Part shown: positions 55,108 through 63,692 of the stretch, one piece after another
How positions within the stretch are numbered: position 1 is the stretch's first letter
Layout of the letters: every line of letters begins with the position of its first letter
Origin: Pseudomonadota bacterium
Lineage (GTDB): Bacteria > Pseudomonadota > Alphaproteobacteria > Rhizobiales > Rhizobiaceae
NCBI GenBank assembly: GCA_023404095.1
Contig: JAEYDD010000041.1
Location: forward strand, 310,001-374,000
DNA length: 64,000 bases
Direction: 5' to 3'
The notes under the pieces: generated by a model
What the model was told of the DNA's origin: nothing
Seen by the model: only the letters and a program-made list of their open reading frames with translations
Databases searched by the model: none
Program-made: the position numbers and the translations under genes

Positions 55108-55962
55108 TCAGCGCAGTTCGAAGGAAAGACCGTAGTCGACCGTCGCTCCGGGCGAAAAATCCTTCATCTCGCCGGACGCGATCAGCTCTGCCCGGCCCGC
55201 CAGCCGGTGCGACACCGGCTCCAGTCCCATCACGTGGCAGCCGGGCGACTGGTTGCGCCAGACCTGCAGGTAGGGCAGCGTGTCGACGCGGAAGCGCAGG
55301 TGCAGGCTGCGCCCGCCCAGTGCCGCGATCGGTCCGATCGCAACGTCCGCCCAACCATGTTCGGCCGTCTTCGCCGCCGAAACGCAGAAGATCCGCATGT
55401 CGCCCTCTCCGAACCGCCACGGCAGGCTGCCGCCGTCCAGCATCGCGCCGGTCAGCCGGGTTCCATCGTCGAACAGCCGGGTATTGAAATTGACGTGGTA
55501 CATCGCGACGGGCGGCCAGCCGCGATCGCCTGTATTCGTCACCTTGTCGTCCAGCGTGATATGGCCGGTCTTGCGATCGGCCCGCCACAGGCGCTTCATC
55601 TCCGCCGTCTCGCCATTTGCCAGTACTACCGGAATACGCGCCGAACAAACGACCTCACCCTCGTCTTCCTCGAACAGGATGTCCTTGGCCGGATGGGACG
55701 ACAGCGAGCCGTGCAACGGATAGCGCCGCCCGTCGGCCGCACCCTCCACCGGCTCCGGATGACGGATGTGATCCGGGCCGCAGGTGAACATGAAACCCGG
55801 CAGCGCCTTGTCTATTCGCGGATCGCCGTCCGAGGGGATGGCCGACCCGGGCGCGAGATTGACCCCGCGGAATACGGCCTCCCTGAGATCGAGGGCGGAG
55901 CTGGGATCGAGCGCGATGTCGAAGCTGTGCACGCCGTTTTCGGCGGTCAGGGCGAGGGTCAT
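55108..55962 (-). CDS. Aldose 1-epimerase family protein (DUF4432-like)
   Basis: 284 residues of the galactose mutarotase fold: FRGVNLAPGSA, FMFTCGPDHIRHP, PLHGSLSSHPAKD with the candidate His, YHVNFNTRLFDDGTRL, and MGLEPVSHRLAGR with the candidate Glu. Role in sugar metabolism is inferred; the substrate is not known. A short segment HPEPVEG around residue 68 looks like the translation of a widespread palindromic repeat. The 271 bp to ldt contain nothing recognised. Confidence 0.82.
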   Translation of the reverse strand: MTLALTAENGVHSFDIALDPSSALDLREAVFRGVNLAPGSAIPSDGDPRIDKALPGFMFTCGPDHIRHPEPVEGAADGRRYPLHGSLSSHPAKDILFEEDEGEVVCSARIPVVLANGETAEMKRLWRADRKTGHITLDDKVTNTGDRGWPPVAMYHVNFNTRLFDDGTRLTGAMLDGGSLPWRFGEGDMRIFCVSAAKTAEHGWADVAIGPIAALGGRSLHLRFRVDTLPYLQVWRNQSPGCHVMGLEPVSHRLAGRAELIASGEMKDFSPGATVDYGLSFELR

Positions 55963-56233
55963 GTCTTCTCCCGGAATCGTCTTTTGCGGTAATGCTAGCC
56001 CACCCCGGGCAAAACCGATACCGCTTCCGCCCCGGCGCGCCCCTGATCGGGAACACCTCGCAGCGGCGACGCGTTATCGCCCCCATGCAGGACGTTGTCG
56101 GCTACAAGGAAGGCCTGGCGGGACGGACGATGCAAATGTTAGCAGTCCGTTAACCGTCATTTCACTTTTTCCATATTAAGGTCGAAATTGAGTGCGACGT
56201 CCCCGAAATTAGCGCTGACGACAGGTTGATTCC

Positions 56234-57667
56234 GTGAATTCCGTTTTGAAAACAAGCATTTCTCTGCTGACTCTTGCAGCGGTCATGGCCGCCGTCCCCG
56301 CCAGCGCCCAGAGCGTCTACGGGGAACGCCGCGAACGGATGGTGCTCGTCACGCCGGAAGGCGACCTTCTGGACTACATTCCCGCCGACGGCAGTGTCCG
56401 CGTCGCGCGCGACGGCCAGGGTCGGCGTGTGTACATCGACGCCTGGGGCAACATCGTCGCGACCGCGATGCCGGCCGAGCGCTACTTCGCGCGTGGCGAA
56501 CAGCGCGACTTCCGCCGCGACCGCTACCGGCAGGTTGAAGGCTTTCCGGAAACCGCGCCAGATTATTTCCCGCCCGCACCCGGCGGAAGCGATTTCGGCG
56601 ACGAGCTGACGACCGGTTCCGTTCCCGACTATCGGGATCGTCTGCCTGGCGCCGTCGATCGCTCGACCTTGCCCGAACCCATGCCGGGCGAAGCCTACCC
56701 GCAGGCCGAGTACCCGCAGGACGGCGGCAACGACATGGCCTCCCTGCCGGAAGCCCCCTTCGACGGACAGTCGGACTTCGTTCCCGGCCCGCGCTTTCCG
56801 ACCGCCACCCCGATCGGCAAGAAGTCGTCGGCCGAGGTGACGGCACTGCAGGTCTTTCTGGATCGCGAAGGCTTCTCGCCTGGCGTCATCGACGGCAAGA
56901 AAGGCTCGAACGTCACCAAGGCCATCGAAGCCTGGCAGCTCGCGACCGGCGAAACGCTGGATCCCAACGACACCGAGGCGATCGTCGAACGGCTGCGCAT
57001 GAACGGCGGCTTGCCCTTCATTACCTATGAGATCACGCCAGCGGATGCCGCCGGCCCCTACGTCGCGTCCATTCCCGAAGACTATGCCCACAAGGCGGCA
57101 CTCCCCGCCCTCTCCTTCACCTCCACCACGGAGATGCTCGCCGAGCGCTTCCACATGGACGAGGCATATCTGAAGGAGATGAACCCCGGCGTGGACTTCT
57201 CGATCCCCGGCACCATCGTGAAGGTGATCAATGTCGGCGAGCCGAAGAAGGGCAAGGTCGCAAAGATCCTGGCCGACAAGGGCCGAAAGCAGGTGCTCGC
57301 CTATGACGAGGCCGGCACGCTGATTGCCGCCTATCCCGCCAGCATCGGTTCGGCCGACACGCCCTCACCCTCCGGCACCGTGACGGTGGAGCGCATCGCC
57401 TTCAATCCGAATTACACCTACAATCCGAAGATCAATTTCCAGCAGGGCAGCAACGATAAAGTGCTGACCCTGCAGCCCGGCCCCAACGGCCCGGTCGGCA
57501 CGGTCTGGATCGCGCTGTCGAAGCCGACCTACGGCATCCACGGCACGCCGGAGCCTTCCAAGATCGGCAAGACGCAAAGCCACGGCTGCATCCGCCTGAC
57601 CAACTGGGACGCGACCGAACTCGCCAAGATGACCTCGAAGGGCGTGACCGTCGAATTCGTCGACTGA
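56234..57667 (+). CDS. Periplasmic L,D-transpeptidase (YkuD), GTG start
   Basis: Forms 3-3 crosslinks or attaches proteins to peptidoglycan. 477 residues. GTG start; signal peptide to about residue 26 (VPASAQ). Then an acidic variable region, a PG_binding_1 domain (VTALQVFLDREGFSPGVIDGKKGSNVTKAIEAWQ, about 200-235), a LysM-like segment (MLAERFHMDEAYLKEMNPGVDFSIPGTIVKVIN), and the YkuD domain with H450 and nucleophile C452 in SHGCIRL. Complete. A truncated second copy of its 3' end lies 2.4 kb downstream. Confidence 0.94.
   Translation: MNSVLKTSISLLTLAAVMAAVPASAQSVYGERRERMVLVTPEGDLLDYIPADGSVRVARDGQGRRVYIDAWGNIVATAMPAERYFARGEQRDFRRDRYRQVEGFPETAPDYFPPAPGGSDFGDELTTGSVPDYRDRLPGAVDRSTLPEPMPGEAYPQAEYPQDGGNDMASLPEAPFDGQSDFVPGPRFPTATPIGKKSSAEVTALQVFLDREGFSPGVIDGKKGSNVTKAIEAWQLATGETLDPNDTEAIVERLRMNGGLPFITYEITPADAAGPYVASIPEDYAHKAALPALSFTSTTEMLAERFHMDEAYLKEMNPGVDFSIPGTIVKVINVGEPKKGKVAKILADKGRKQVLAYDEAGTLIAAYPASIGSADTPSPSGTVTVERIAFNPNYTYNPKINFQQGSNDKVLTLQPGPNGPVGTVWIALSKPTYGIHGTPEPSKIGKTQSHGCIRLTNWDATELAKMTSKGVTVEFVD
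57517..57667 (+). repeat. Direct repeat A: 3' end of ldt
   Basis: The last 151 bp of the L,D-transpeptidase gene, repeated at 60091-60241 with 7 substitutions and no gaps. Both copies end exactly at the stop codon. Confidence 0.95.
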
Positions 57668-57744
57668 TCGGGGCAAATGGCCGCGACGAAGTGGTGGGCC
57701 GGCACCCGTTGCCGCACCCGTTCGCCGGCTGCCGTCCTCTCGCC

Positions 57745-57954
57745 TCAGCGCCGGCCGATCAGCCGCTTCGGATCGTCTATGTAGCAAATCATCGTCGAGG
57801 CGACGATCAATGCCAGATAAGAGAAGAACAGCTTCCAGAACGTCTCCCAGCTCACGACCTGAAGGCCCCAGAAGCACAGGATCAGGACGGCAGCGATCGC
57901 TATGGTGGCTGCCACGCAGACCGGGCGAAGAACAGTGACGATGCGGCTAATCAT
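57745..57954 (-). CDS. Small membrane protein, 69 residues, unknown
   Basis: Not recognised. 69 residues with two predicted membrane helices (about 5-29, TVLRPVCVAATIAIAAVLILCFWG, and 38-59, FWKLFFSYLALIVASTMICYI) and a basic tail DDPKRLIGRR. AAGGAG sits 6 nt before the ATG, supporting expression. It is convergent with ldt and lies inside the segment bracketed by the two ldt 3' copies. Function cannot be inferred. Confidence 0.75.
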   Translation of the reverse strand: MISRIVTVLRPVCVAATIAIAAVLILCFWGLQVVSWETFWKLFFSYLALIVASTMICYIDDPKRLIGRR

Positions 57955-58155
57955 TCGACGCTCCTTGTATGCCGCGTACGGTACCAGCGTATGGTTGTAC
58001 CGTCCAGCGCAGACCTGACCGCAGGGTTAATGCTGCCCGTCATGTCACCGCAAGGAAACTGGCTGTTTTGAAGCGCCGAGAGCATCCCCGAAAAAATCGG
58101 CATTCACCGACGCACTGACAGAGACCTGCCGGGGAAGAAAGCCACTTGTCCGGCG

Positions 58156-58608
58156 TCAACGCCTCAGCTTTTTGCCCGTTGCCGGCGCTACGGCACCCTC
58201 CTGCCTGCCACTGCGTTGCGCGTGTGACGCCACCCGGACCAATCTGCGGAACTTCGGACATTCCATATGGCTTTCCGCCGGGCACTCGGCGACGTGGCGC
58301 AGCGCGTTGCGGAGCGTGACCAGTCGGCGGATCTGGATGTCGAGCGCATCGGCACGGGCATGCAGTACAGCCCGCGGCGGATCGGGGACGCCGTCCCCGC
58401 CAAACATTCCCTTGATTTCGGCCAGGCTGAAGCCCGCCGACTTGCCGAGCGACACAAGCGCCAGCTGGGTCAGCGTCTCCGGCCCATACTGACGCCGCAG
58501 GCCATGCCGTCCCAGCGGCTCGATCAGCCCGACCTCTTCGTAATACCGCAGCGTCGAAGGTGGCACGCCGCTCCTGTGCGACAGCACGCCGATATCGAGA
58601 AATTTCAT
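58156..58608 (-). CDS. MerR-family transcriptional regulator
   Basis: 150 residues starting MKFLDIGVLSHRSGVPPSTLRYYEEVGLI, the MerR winged helix-turn-helix, then a dimerisation helix and a C-terminal ECPAESHMECP cysteine/histidine segment near 122-132 that may bind metal or sense thiols; it is not the SoxR iron-sulfur motif. Divergent from an MFS efflux gene with only 69 bp between, containing an operator-like dyad. The ribosome site GAGG overlaps that dyad. A longer start is not supported. Confidence 0.92.
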   Translation of the reverse strand: MKFLDIGVLSHRSGVPPSTLRYYEEVGLIEPLGRHGLRRQYGPETLTQLALVSLGKSAGFSLAEIKGMFGGDGVPDPPRAVLHARADALDIQIRRLVTLRNALRHVAECPAESHMECPKFRRLVRVASHAQRSGRQEGAVAPATGKKLRR

Positions 58609-58610
58609 CC

Positions 58611-58633
58611 TTGACCTCAAGTCGGCTTGAAGT
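58611..58633 (+). promoter_or_regulatory. MerR-type operator/promoter of the efflux gene
   Basis: TTGACC as -35 (58611-58616) overlaps the dyad ACCTCAAG-tcgg-CTTGAAGT (58614-58633), very like the SoxR/MerR-type CCTCAAG...CTTGAGG box. The spacer to a -10-like region is about 19 nt or more, as in MerR-activated promoters. Confidence 0.7.
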
Positions 58634-58677
58634 GGCAGCCTAACTGGGACTGCAATCGAGAGCAAGAGGACCAGAGA

Positions 58678-60084
58678 ATGGACATGATACGGACCAAGGC
58701 GAAAACGAAGACGCAATCATCCGCGCTTGCCGCGCTGGCCGGCGCAACGCTGCTCGGATCGTTCGGCATCAGTGGGACGAGCGTGGCGCTGCCGGCGCTG
58801 GCAAGGGATTTCGCCGCCCCGGTCTCGGCCGTCCAATGGGTCGTGCTTGCCTACCTCGTCACCGTCACCGTGGTAGTCGTCGCTGCGGGCCGGGCTGGTG
58901 ATCTCTTCGGCCATCGCCGCGTACTGGCCGCCGGTCTCGTACTGTTTGCACTTGCCTCCGTCGTCTGCGCGGCCGCGCCGACGCTCGCGATGCTGATCAC
59001 CGCCCGGGCAATCCAGGGTATCGGCGGCGCGGTGCTGATGGCCTTGCCGGTGTCGCTCGCGCGTGCCACCGTCGCAAGCAAGCGGACCGGCGCGGCGATG
59101 GGCCTGCTCGGCACCGCATCGGCGGTAGGAACGGCACTGGGACCCTCGCTCGGCGGCCTGCTGATCGCGGCCCTCGGATGGCGGGCGCCCTTTGCGGCGA
59201 TGGCCGTGCTCGGGCTGCTGCTGATTGCCGCTGCCCGGCCCGCCATTCCGCCGTCGGCCCCGCCGGTGCGCGGTCCCGGCTCGAGGCTGGACTGGCCGGG
59301 CATCGCCCTGCTTGCGGTCGCACTCACTCTCTATGCGCTCGCGACCACTGGCGCCGCACCTACGGCAATCTCCATGCCGGGCCTGCTTTTGCCGGCAGCA
59401 GCCATCGCCCTCCTGCTCTTTCTCGTCGTCGAGGCCCGCTCGGCTGCGCCGCTTTTGCCGGTATCGGTCCTGCGCGACCGCGCGACCGGTTCCGCCCTCG
59501 CGATGAACGTCCTTGTCGCCGCCGTCATGATGTCCACCTTGGTGGTGGGGCCGTTCTTCCTGTCCCTCGGCCTCGGGATGGACGATGCGCTGGTTGGCCT
59601 CGTCATGGCGGTTGGTCCGGTGACGGCAGCGCTGAGTGGCGTACTGGCAGGACGCGCCACCGACCGCTTCGGCCCGCGGCGCGTGCTCGCCGCGGGCCTT
59701 GTCCAGATCGTCATCGGCCTCGTCGGCCTTGCGCTGCTGCCGCTCGCCCTCGGCGTCTTCGGCTACGTAGCCGCGCTGGTCGTGCTCACCCCCGGTTTTC
59801 AGATGTTCCTGGCCGCGAACAGCACCGCGGTAATGGCGGCGGCGGCGACAGAACAGCGCGGCGTGCTTTCGGGCCTTCTCGGCCTGTCGCGCTACTTGGG
59901 CTTCATGACCGGTGCCTCCGTCATCGCGACGCTGTTTGCGGCCGCCGCCGGACCGGGCCTTGCCGTCGACACCGCGCCGGAAGTGATCGTCGAAGCATTC
60001 ACGACGACCTTCCTCCTCGCCGCAGGCCTGGCCGTCCTGGCCCTTGTGATGGCACTACTGGACACATGGGCAGCGCGACGGTGA
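58678..60084 (+). CDS. MFS drug efflux transporter, DHA2-like (14 helices)
   Basis: 468 residues with about 14 membrane helices. Motif A GRAGDLFGHRRVLA in the loop after helix 2, motif C region LGTASAVGTALGPSLGGLLIAALGWR in helix 5, as in proton-driven drug/H+ antiporters. The ATG chosen follows AGAGGA. Divergent MerR gene suggests ligand-induced expression. Probable substrate is a toxic organic compound; not determinable. It ends 6 bp before a fragment of the ldt gene. Confidence 0.92.
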   Translation: MDMIRTKAKTKTQSSALAALAGATLLGSFGISGTSVALPALARDFAAPVSAVQWVVLAYLVTVTVVVVAAGRAGDLFGHRRVLAAGLVLFALASVVCAAAPTLAMLITARAIQGIGGAVLMALPVSLARATVASKRTGAAMGLLGTASAVGTALGPSLGGLLIAALGWRAPFAAMAVLGLLLIAAARPAIPPSAPPVRGPGSRLDWPGIALLAVALTLYALATTGAAPTAISMPGLLLPAAAIALLLFLVVEARSAAPLLPVSVLRDRATGSALAMNVLVAAVMMSTLVVGPFFLSLGLGMDDALVGLVMAVGPVTAALSGVLAGRATDRFGPRRVLAAGLVQIVIGLVGLALLPLALGVFGYVAALVVLTPGFQMFLAANSTAVMAAAATEQRGVLSGLLGLSRYLGFMTGASVIATLFAAAAGPGLAVDTAPEVIVEAFTTTFLLAAGLAVLALVMALLDTWAARR

Positions 60085-60090
60085 CATAGC

Positions 60091-60241
60091 GTCGAAGCCG
60101 ACCTGCGGCATCCATGGCACGCCGGAGCCTTCCAAGATCGGCAAGACGCAAAGCCACGGCTGCATCCGCCTGACCAACTGGGATGCGACGGAACTTGCCA
60201 AGATGACCACGAAGGGCGTGACGGTCGAATTCGTCGACTGA
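60091..60241 (+). pseudogene. Truncated copy of the L,D-transpeptidase 3' end
   Basis: 151 bp aligned without gaps to 57517-57667, 144 of 151 identical. It would encode the last 49 residues, including the HGCIRL active-site motif, but has no start, ribosome site or upstream domains, so it is not a working gene. Five of the seven differences are silent (third positions); the two others change Tyr to Cys and Ser to Thr. That pattern suggests descent from a functional ldt of a related strain rather than in-place decay. Confidence 0.92.
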
Positions 60242-60276
60242 CGGTCACGGAGATCGCGGAAGCACGAACGGCCGGT

Positions 60277-60648
60277 TCAAACCCAGATATCGTTTTGCGC
60301 CGTGCGGTCACCGCCGGCATGACCGGTGTTGAGAACGCCGCGCGGCTCGATGAGCAGCAGGTGAACCTCCTTCTCTGCGAAAGGCTTGTGTTCGACGCCT
60401 TTGGGAACAACGAACATTTCACCGGGACCGATCGAAACGGCGCCATCGCGAAAGTCGATCCGTAGCCGACCGCGCAGAACGATGAACGTCTCGTCCGTAT
60501 CGGCATGGTCATGCCAGATGAAATCGCCCTCGATACGCACGACCTTGAACTGGTAATCGTTCATTTCCGCAATGACGCGCGGCTGCCAGCGATCGGTGAT
60601 CTTCGCGAGCTTTTCTGAAAAATTGATGGCTTGGCGTGTGTCGTTCAT
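60277..60648 (-). CDS. Single-domain cupin protein
   Basis: 123 residues, one beta-barrel cupin. Metal-binding motif 1 FIWHDHADTDETFIVLRGRLRIDF (two His, one Glu) and motif 2 VPKGVEHKPFAEKE are intact. Similar proteins are enzymes or small-molecule binding proteins of unknown substrate. The C-terminal HAGGDRTAQNDIWV is typical of a DUF-type cupin group often near AraC regulators. 73 bp separate it from the AraC gene on the same strand, so they may be cotranscribed. Confidence 0.87.
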   Translation of the reverse strand: MNDTRQAINFSEKLAKITDRWQPRVIAEMNDYQFKVVRIEGDFIWHDHADTDETFIVLRGRLRIDFRDGAVSIGPGEMFVVPKGVEHKPFAEKEVHLLLIEPRGVLNTGHAGGDRTAQNDIWV

Positions 60649-60721
60649 TCTGTCTGCTCCTTTGTCGTGTGAGCAAACCTAGAAATCTTCGTAACGCCGA
60701 TCTTGAACGATCGTGCAGGGC

Positions 60722-61567
60722 TCACCCTTGGGCCAGCTTTTTCCAGCGGGCAGGCGTAATGCCGAAGGCATTACGGAAATGTCTCGTAAAATGCGCCTGA
60801 TCGGCAAATCCTGCATCCAGGGCCGCCTGGACGAGCGGCTGTCCTCCGACGATTCCAGCCTTGGCCCGTTCAAGCCGGCGCAGGATCAGGTGACGATAGG
60901 GACTGGTGCCGAAGAGGGCCCTGAAATCCCGCGACAGCTTCCATCTGTCCTGCCCCGTAACCCTTTCGAGTTCCGCCAGCGAAACGGCTTCTCCAGCGGC
61001 GTCTCGGATATACTGGCGAGCCGTATTTGCAGCCCGATAGTCGGGCGGCGCGATGCTTCGCACGCCAGAGGGCGATGCGGCGGCTTGCAAGGCGTCGGCG
61101 AGATCAAAGACCGCATCATCATACTGAAGCGTTTCCATCGGCTCGGACATATGGGCGACAATGCCATTTATCGCCGTCAGTAGCCGTGGGTCTTCCGAAA
61201 CGCCTTCGGGAATAAACGGGAGCGACCTGCACCCTCCGAGAGCTTTCTGCACAAGCGCCGGATCCAGATAGATCATCCGGTAGTGAAAGCCGTGCTCGGT
61301 TCCAGCTTGTCCGTCGTGCGGCTCGTCAGGGTGCAGAACTATCGTGTTTCCGGGAAAGCCATCACTGACCTGCCCCCTGTAATGGAACCACTGGACGCCG
61401 GAAATCGTGCGGCCGATTGCGTAGGTATCATGACGATGCGGCTCATAGGCTTGGCCGGAGAAAAACGCCTCGATGCGTTCGCACCCGTCCATGCCGGAGG
61501 CAAGATTGATCCAGCCACCGGTGACACCGGCCGACAAGTCCTCGACTGCGCCTACTCCCGCATCCAC
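60722..61567 (-). CDS. AraC-family transcriptional regulator
   Basis: 281 residues. N-terminal AraC_binding cupin (YEPHRHDTYAIGRTISGVQWFHYRG, VLHPDEPHDGQAG) for a small ligand, then two C-terminal helix-turn-helix motifs (SLAELERVTGQDRWKLSRDFRALFGTSPYRHLILRRLERAK and VQAALDAGFADQAHFTRHFRNAFGITPARW). Ligand unknown; the downstream cupin gene is the likely regulated partner. The 259 bp upstream of it, to the MCP terminator, contain no gene I can support. Confidence 0.92.
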   Translation of the reverse strand: MDAGVGAVEDLSAGVTGGWINLASGMDGCERIEAFFSGQAYEPHRHDTYAIGRTISGVQWFHYRGQVSDGFPGNTIVLHPDEPHDGQAGTEHGFHYRMIYLDPALVQKALGGCRSLPFIPEGVSEDPRLLTAINGIVAHMSEPMETLQYDDAVFDLADALQAAASPSGVRSIAPPDYRAANTARQYIRDAAGEAVSLAELERVTGQDRWKLSRDFRALFGTSPYRHLILRRLERAKAGIVGGQPLVQAALDAGFADQAHFTRHFRNAFGITPARWKKLAQG

Positions 61568-61826
61568 GCGACTGTTCCTCTATCGGTGCGGAGTAACACC
61601 CACCAAGGCGACGGTTTTGCGGCTGAAGCTTGCAACGTCGCGAATTTGGCAATTCTCCGACAGGCAGGTGTGCAGAAAATGCTGCACGAATATGGTCTCG
61701 GCGTTACAACCACGCAAGAGCCCGATGCGGCGACGAAGTTCGACATCCATGTCGCTGGAACGGCATTCCAGTTGGGGCCCGCCATCGCGGCCGGCCTGAT
61801 CGTTTCCGCAGTCTTCACCATGAAGG

Positions 61827-61849
61827 CAAAACGGCGCCACTGGCGCCGT
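61827..61849 (-). terminator. Rho-independent terminator of the chemoreceptor gene
   Basis: Perfect 8-nt arms ACGGCGCC/GGCGCCGT, 3-nt loop, then TTTTGCC on the minus strand, 13 bp after the stop codon. Confidence 0.82.
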
Positions 61850-61862
61850 CTTCCGAACCCCG

Positions 61863-63386
61863 TCAGGCTGCGCGGACGTAACCGTTGGAGGGTGCTGCGG
61901 CGGCCTGGCCGCTGGTGCGGAAGGCACTCAGCTGGGCTGCGATCGAAGCCGCCTCCTGCGTCAGCGCCTGGCTGGCCGCATTGGCCTGCTCCACCATCGA
62001 AGCGTTCTGCTGCGTGATCTGATCCATCGCGTTTATCGCCTGGTTGACGGCCTGCAGGCCGGTCGCCTGCTCGGCGGTGCTGGCGCGGATCGCCGAGAAG
62101 ACCGAGCTGACCTCCACCACCTGGGTGACGATCTGGCGGAGCGACTGGGCGACTTCGTTGACCGAGCGCACGCCGTCTTCCACCTGGCCGTGCGACTTGG
62201 CGATCAGGTCCTGAATGTCCTTGGCGGCATCTGCGCAGCGCTGGGCCAGCGCCCGCACCTCGGAGGCGACAACCGCAAAGCCGCGGCCCGCCTCGCCGGC
62301 ACGCGCCGCCTCGATACCGGCATTCAGCGCCAAAAGGTTGGTCTGGAAGGCGATCTCGTCGATGACCTCGATGATGTTGGCGATGCTGGCCGACGACTGC
62401 TGGATCTCCTGCATGGCGGAGATCGCCTGTTCGACGACCTCACCGCTGCGTTCGGCATTGCCGCGTGCGGCGACGACGAGCGTGTTGGCCTCGTTTGCGC
62501 TCTGGGCCGTCTGGCGCACCGTTGTCGTGACTTCCTCGACCGCGGCGGCCGTTTCCTCGAGATTGGCCGCCTGCCGCTCGGTGCGCTTGGCCAGATCGTC
62601 GGATGCGGCCGCGATCTCGCGGACGCTGACGTTGATCGATCCCGCGCCGGCATTGATGCCGCTGATGGCGGCAGAGAGCGCGGAGATGGCATGATTGAAG
62701 TCGCTGCGAAGCGACTCGTAGGCTTCCGGCAGGCCGCCCTCGATGCGCGCCGTCAGATCACCGTCTGCAATGCGCTTCAACGCGGCACCGAAGCTGTCGC
62801 TGACGATCCGCCGCTCCTCGCCAACCGTCTTTTCCTGCACCGCCTGCTGCTTGGACACATCCGAGGCATCCATGTAGACCGAGATGGAAAGATCCATGTC
62901 GAGGAATACGGCCTTGATCAGCGCGGACAGGCGCGCGGCGGCTTCCGCAGCGCTGGTCTCCGAGCGCGTGAAGAGGCCGGCCTTCGGCCACATCTCTCTC
63001 AGGGCAACCGTCAGAAGGTGCTCGACGATCAACGCATATCCGCCGATGTACCAGCGCGGCTCCAGCCCGATGCGGGCGTGGATCTTTCCGATCGACAGAA
63101 CCTTGGCGGCGTACCCCGCATTGAAATCCGCGTTCCAGATGCTGCCCCAGTGACCGAGTTGGGCGTTCTTCGCATGGTTTATGTGCGCATCGTTGGAGAA
63201 CAGGTGGCTGACCTCCGGGCTCTTGCGGACCACGGTGTAGAACCGGTCGAGCGCGGGCGCGAGCTCACGCTCGAGGAAGGGCTTGAGCGAGCGCAGGTCC
63301 TTCAGGGCCTTTGCATCGAGCGCAAGGTATTCGAGACGACGCGCGAGGTCGGCATTGTTGCCGGTAGAGGAAGCGGCTGCGCTCAT
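61863..63386 (-). CDS. Globin-coupled methyl-accepting chemotaxis protein (HemAT-like)
   Basis: Soluble oxygen/redox chemoreceptor. 507 residues from the ATG preceded by GGAAAG; longer in-frame starts have weaker ribosome sites. Residues about 10-175 form a protoglobin domain with proximal heme ligand H103 in GKIHARIGLEPRWYIGGY. A HAMP-like linker (about 190-240) leads to the MCP signalling domain with the hairpin EIAFQTNLLALNAGIEAARAGEAGRGFAVVASEVR. No membrane segments, no clear methylated receptor tail for CheR docking. It resembles S. meliloti IcpA-type receptors, but no che genes are adjacent. Confidence 0.93.
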   Translation of the reverse strand: MSAAASSTGNNADLARRLEYLALDAKALKDLRSLKPFLERELAPALDRFYTVVRKSPEVSHLFSNDAHINHAKNAQLGHWGSIWNADFNAGYAAKVLSIGKIHARIGLEPRWYIGGYALIVEHLLTVALREMWPKAGLFTRSETSAAEAAARLSALIKAVFLDMDLSISVYMDASDVSKQQAVQEKTVGEERRIVSDSFGAALKRIADGDLTARIEGGLPEAYESLRSDFNHAISALSAAISGINAGAGSINVSVREIAAASDDLAKRTERQAANLEETAAAVEEVTTTVRQTAQSANEANTLVVAARGNAERSGEVVEQAISAMQEIQQSSASIANIIEVIDEIAFQTNLLALNAGIEAARAGEAGRGFAVVASEVRALAQRCADAAKDIQDLIAKSHGQVEDGVRSVNEVAQSLRQIVTQVVEVSSVFSAIRASTAEQATGLQAVNQAINAMDQITQQNASMVEQANAASQALTQEAASIAAQLSAFRTSGQAAAAPSNGYVRAA

Positions 63387-63692
63387 GAGTCTTTCCGTGC
63401 TTAGGGGCTTGGCGATTTGATTGCCCATTTTTCCGGAAACCCCGTCCCTTCCGGGCACGGCGTCATTCGCGCGATTCATTGCGCTGCGGCAGGGGAAACG
63501 ACCCTGTCTGAAAAGTGGCAGTCGTCAATCTTAGTACGCCTGCGATGGTAAATTCTTCCTTTAGCAAATCCATTAATGCCGCACCCCGGCGTGCGCATTT
63601 GGTCGCAGCCTGCGCCTTCACGCACATTGGCAAAACGCCTCCATCACCCAGGGCGACGAAGGCGTTGAAAGCGAGCCGGCGATGTGTCGTCG

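Noticed and set aside
61552..61821. 89-codon minus-strand frame between the chemoreceptor and AraC genes
   Set aside because: Overlaps the AraC 5' end, no good ribosome site, no recognisable fold.
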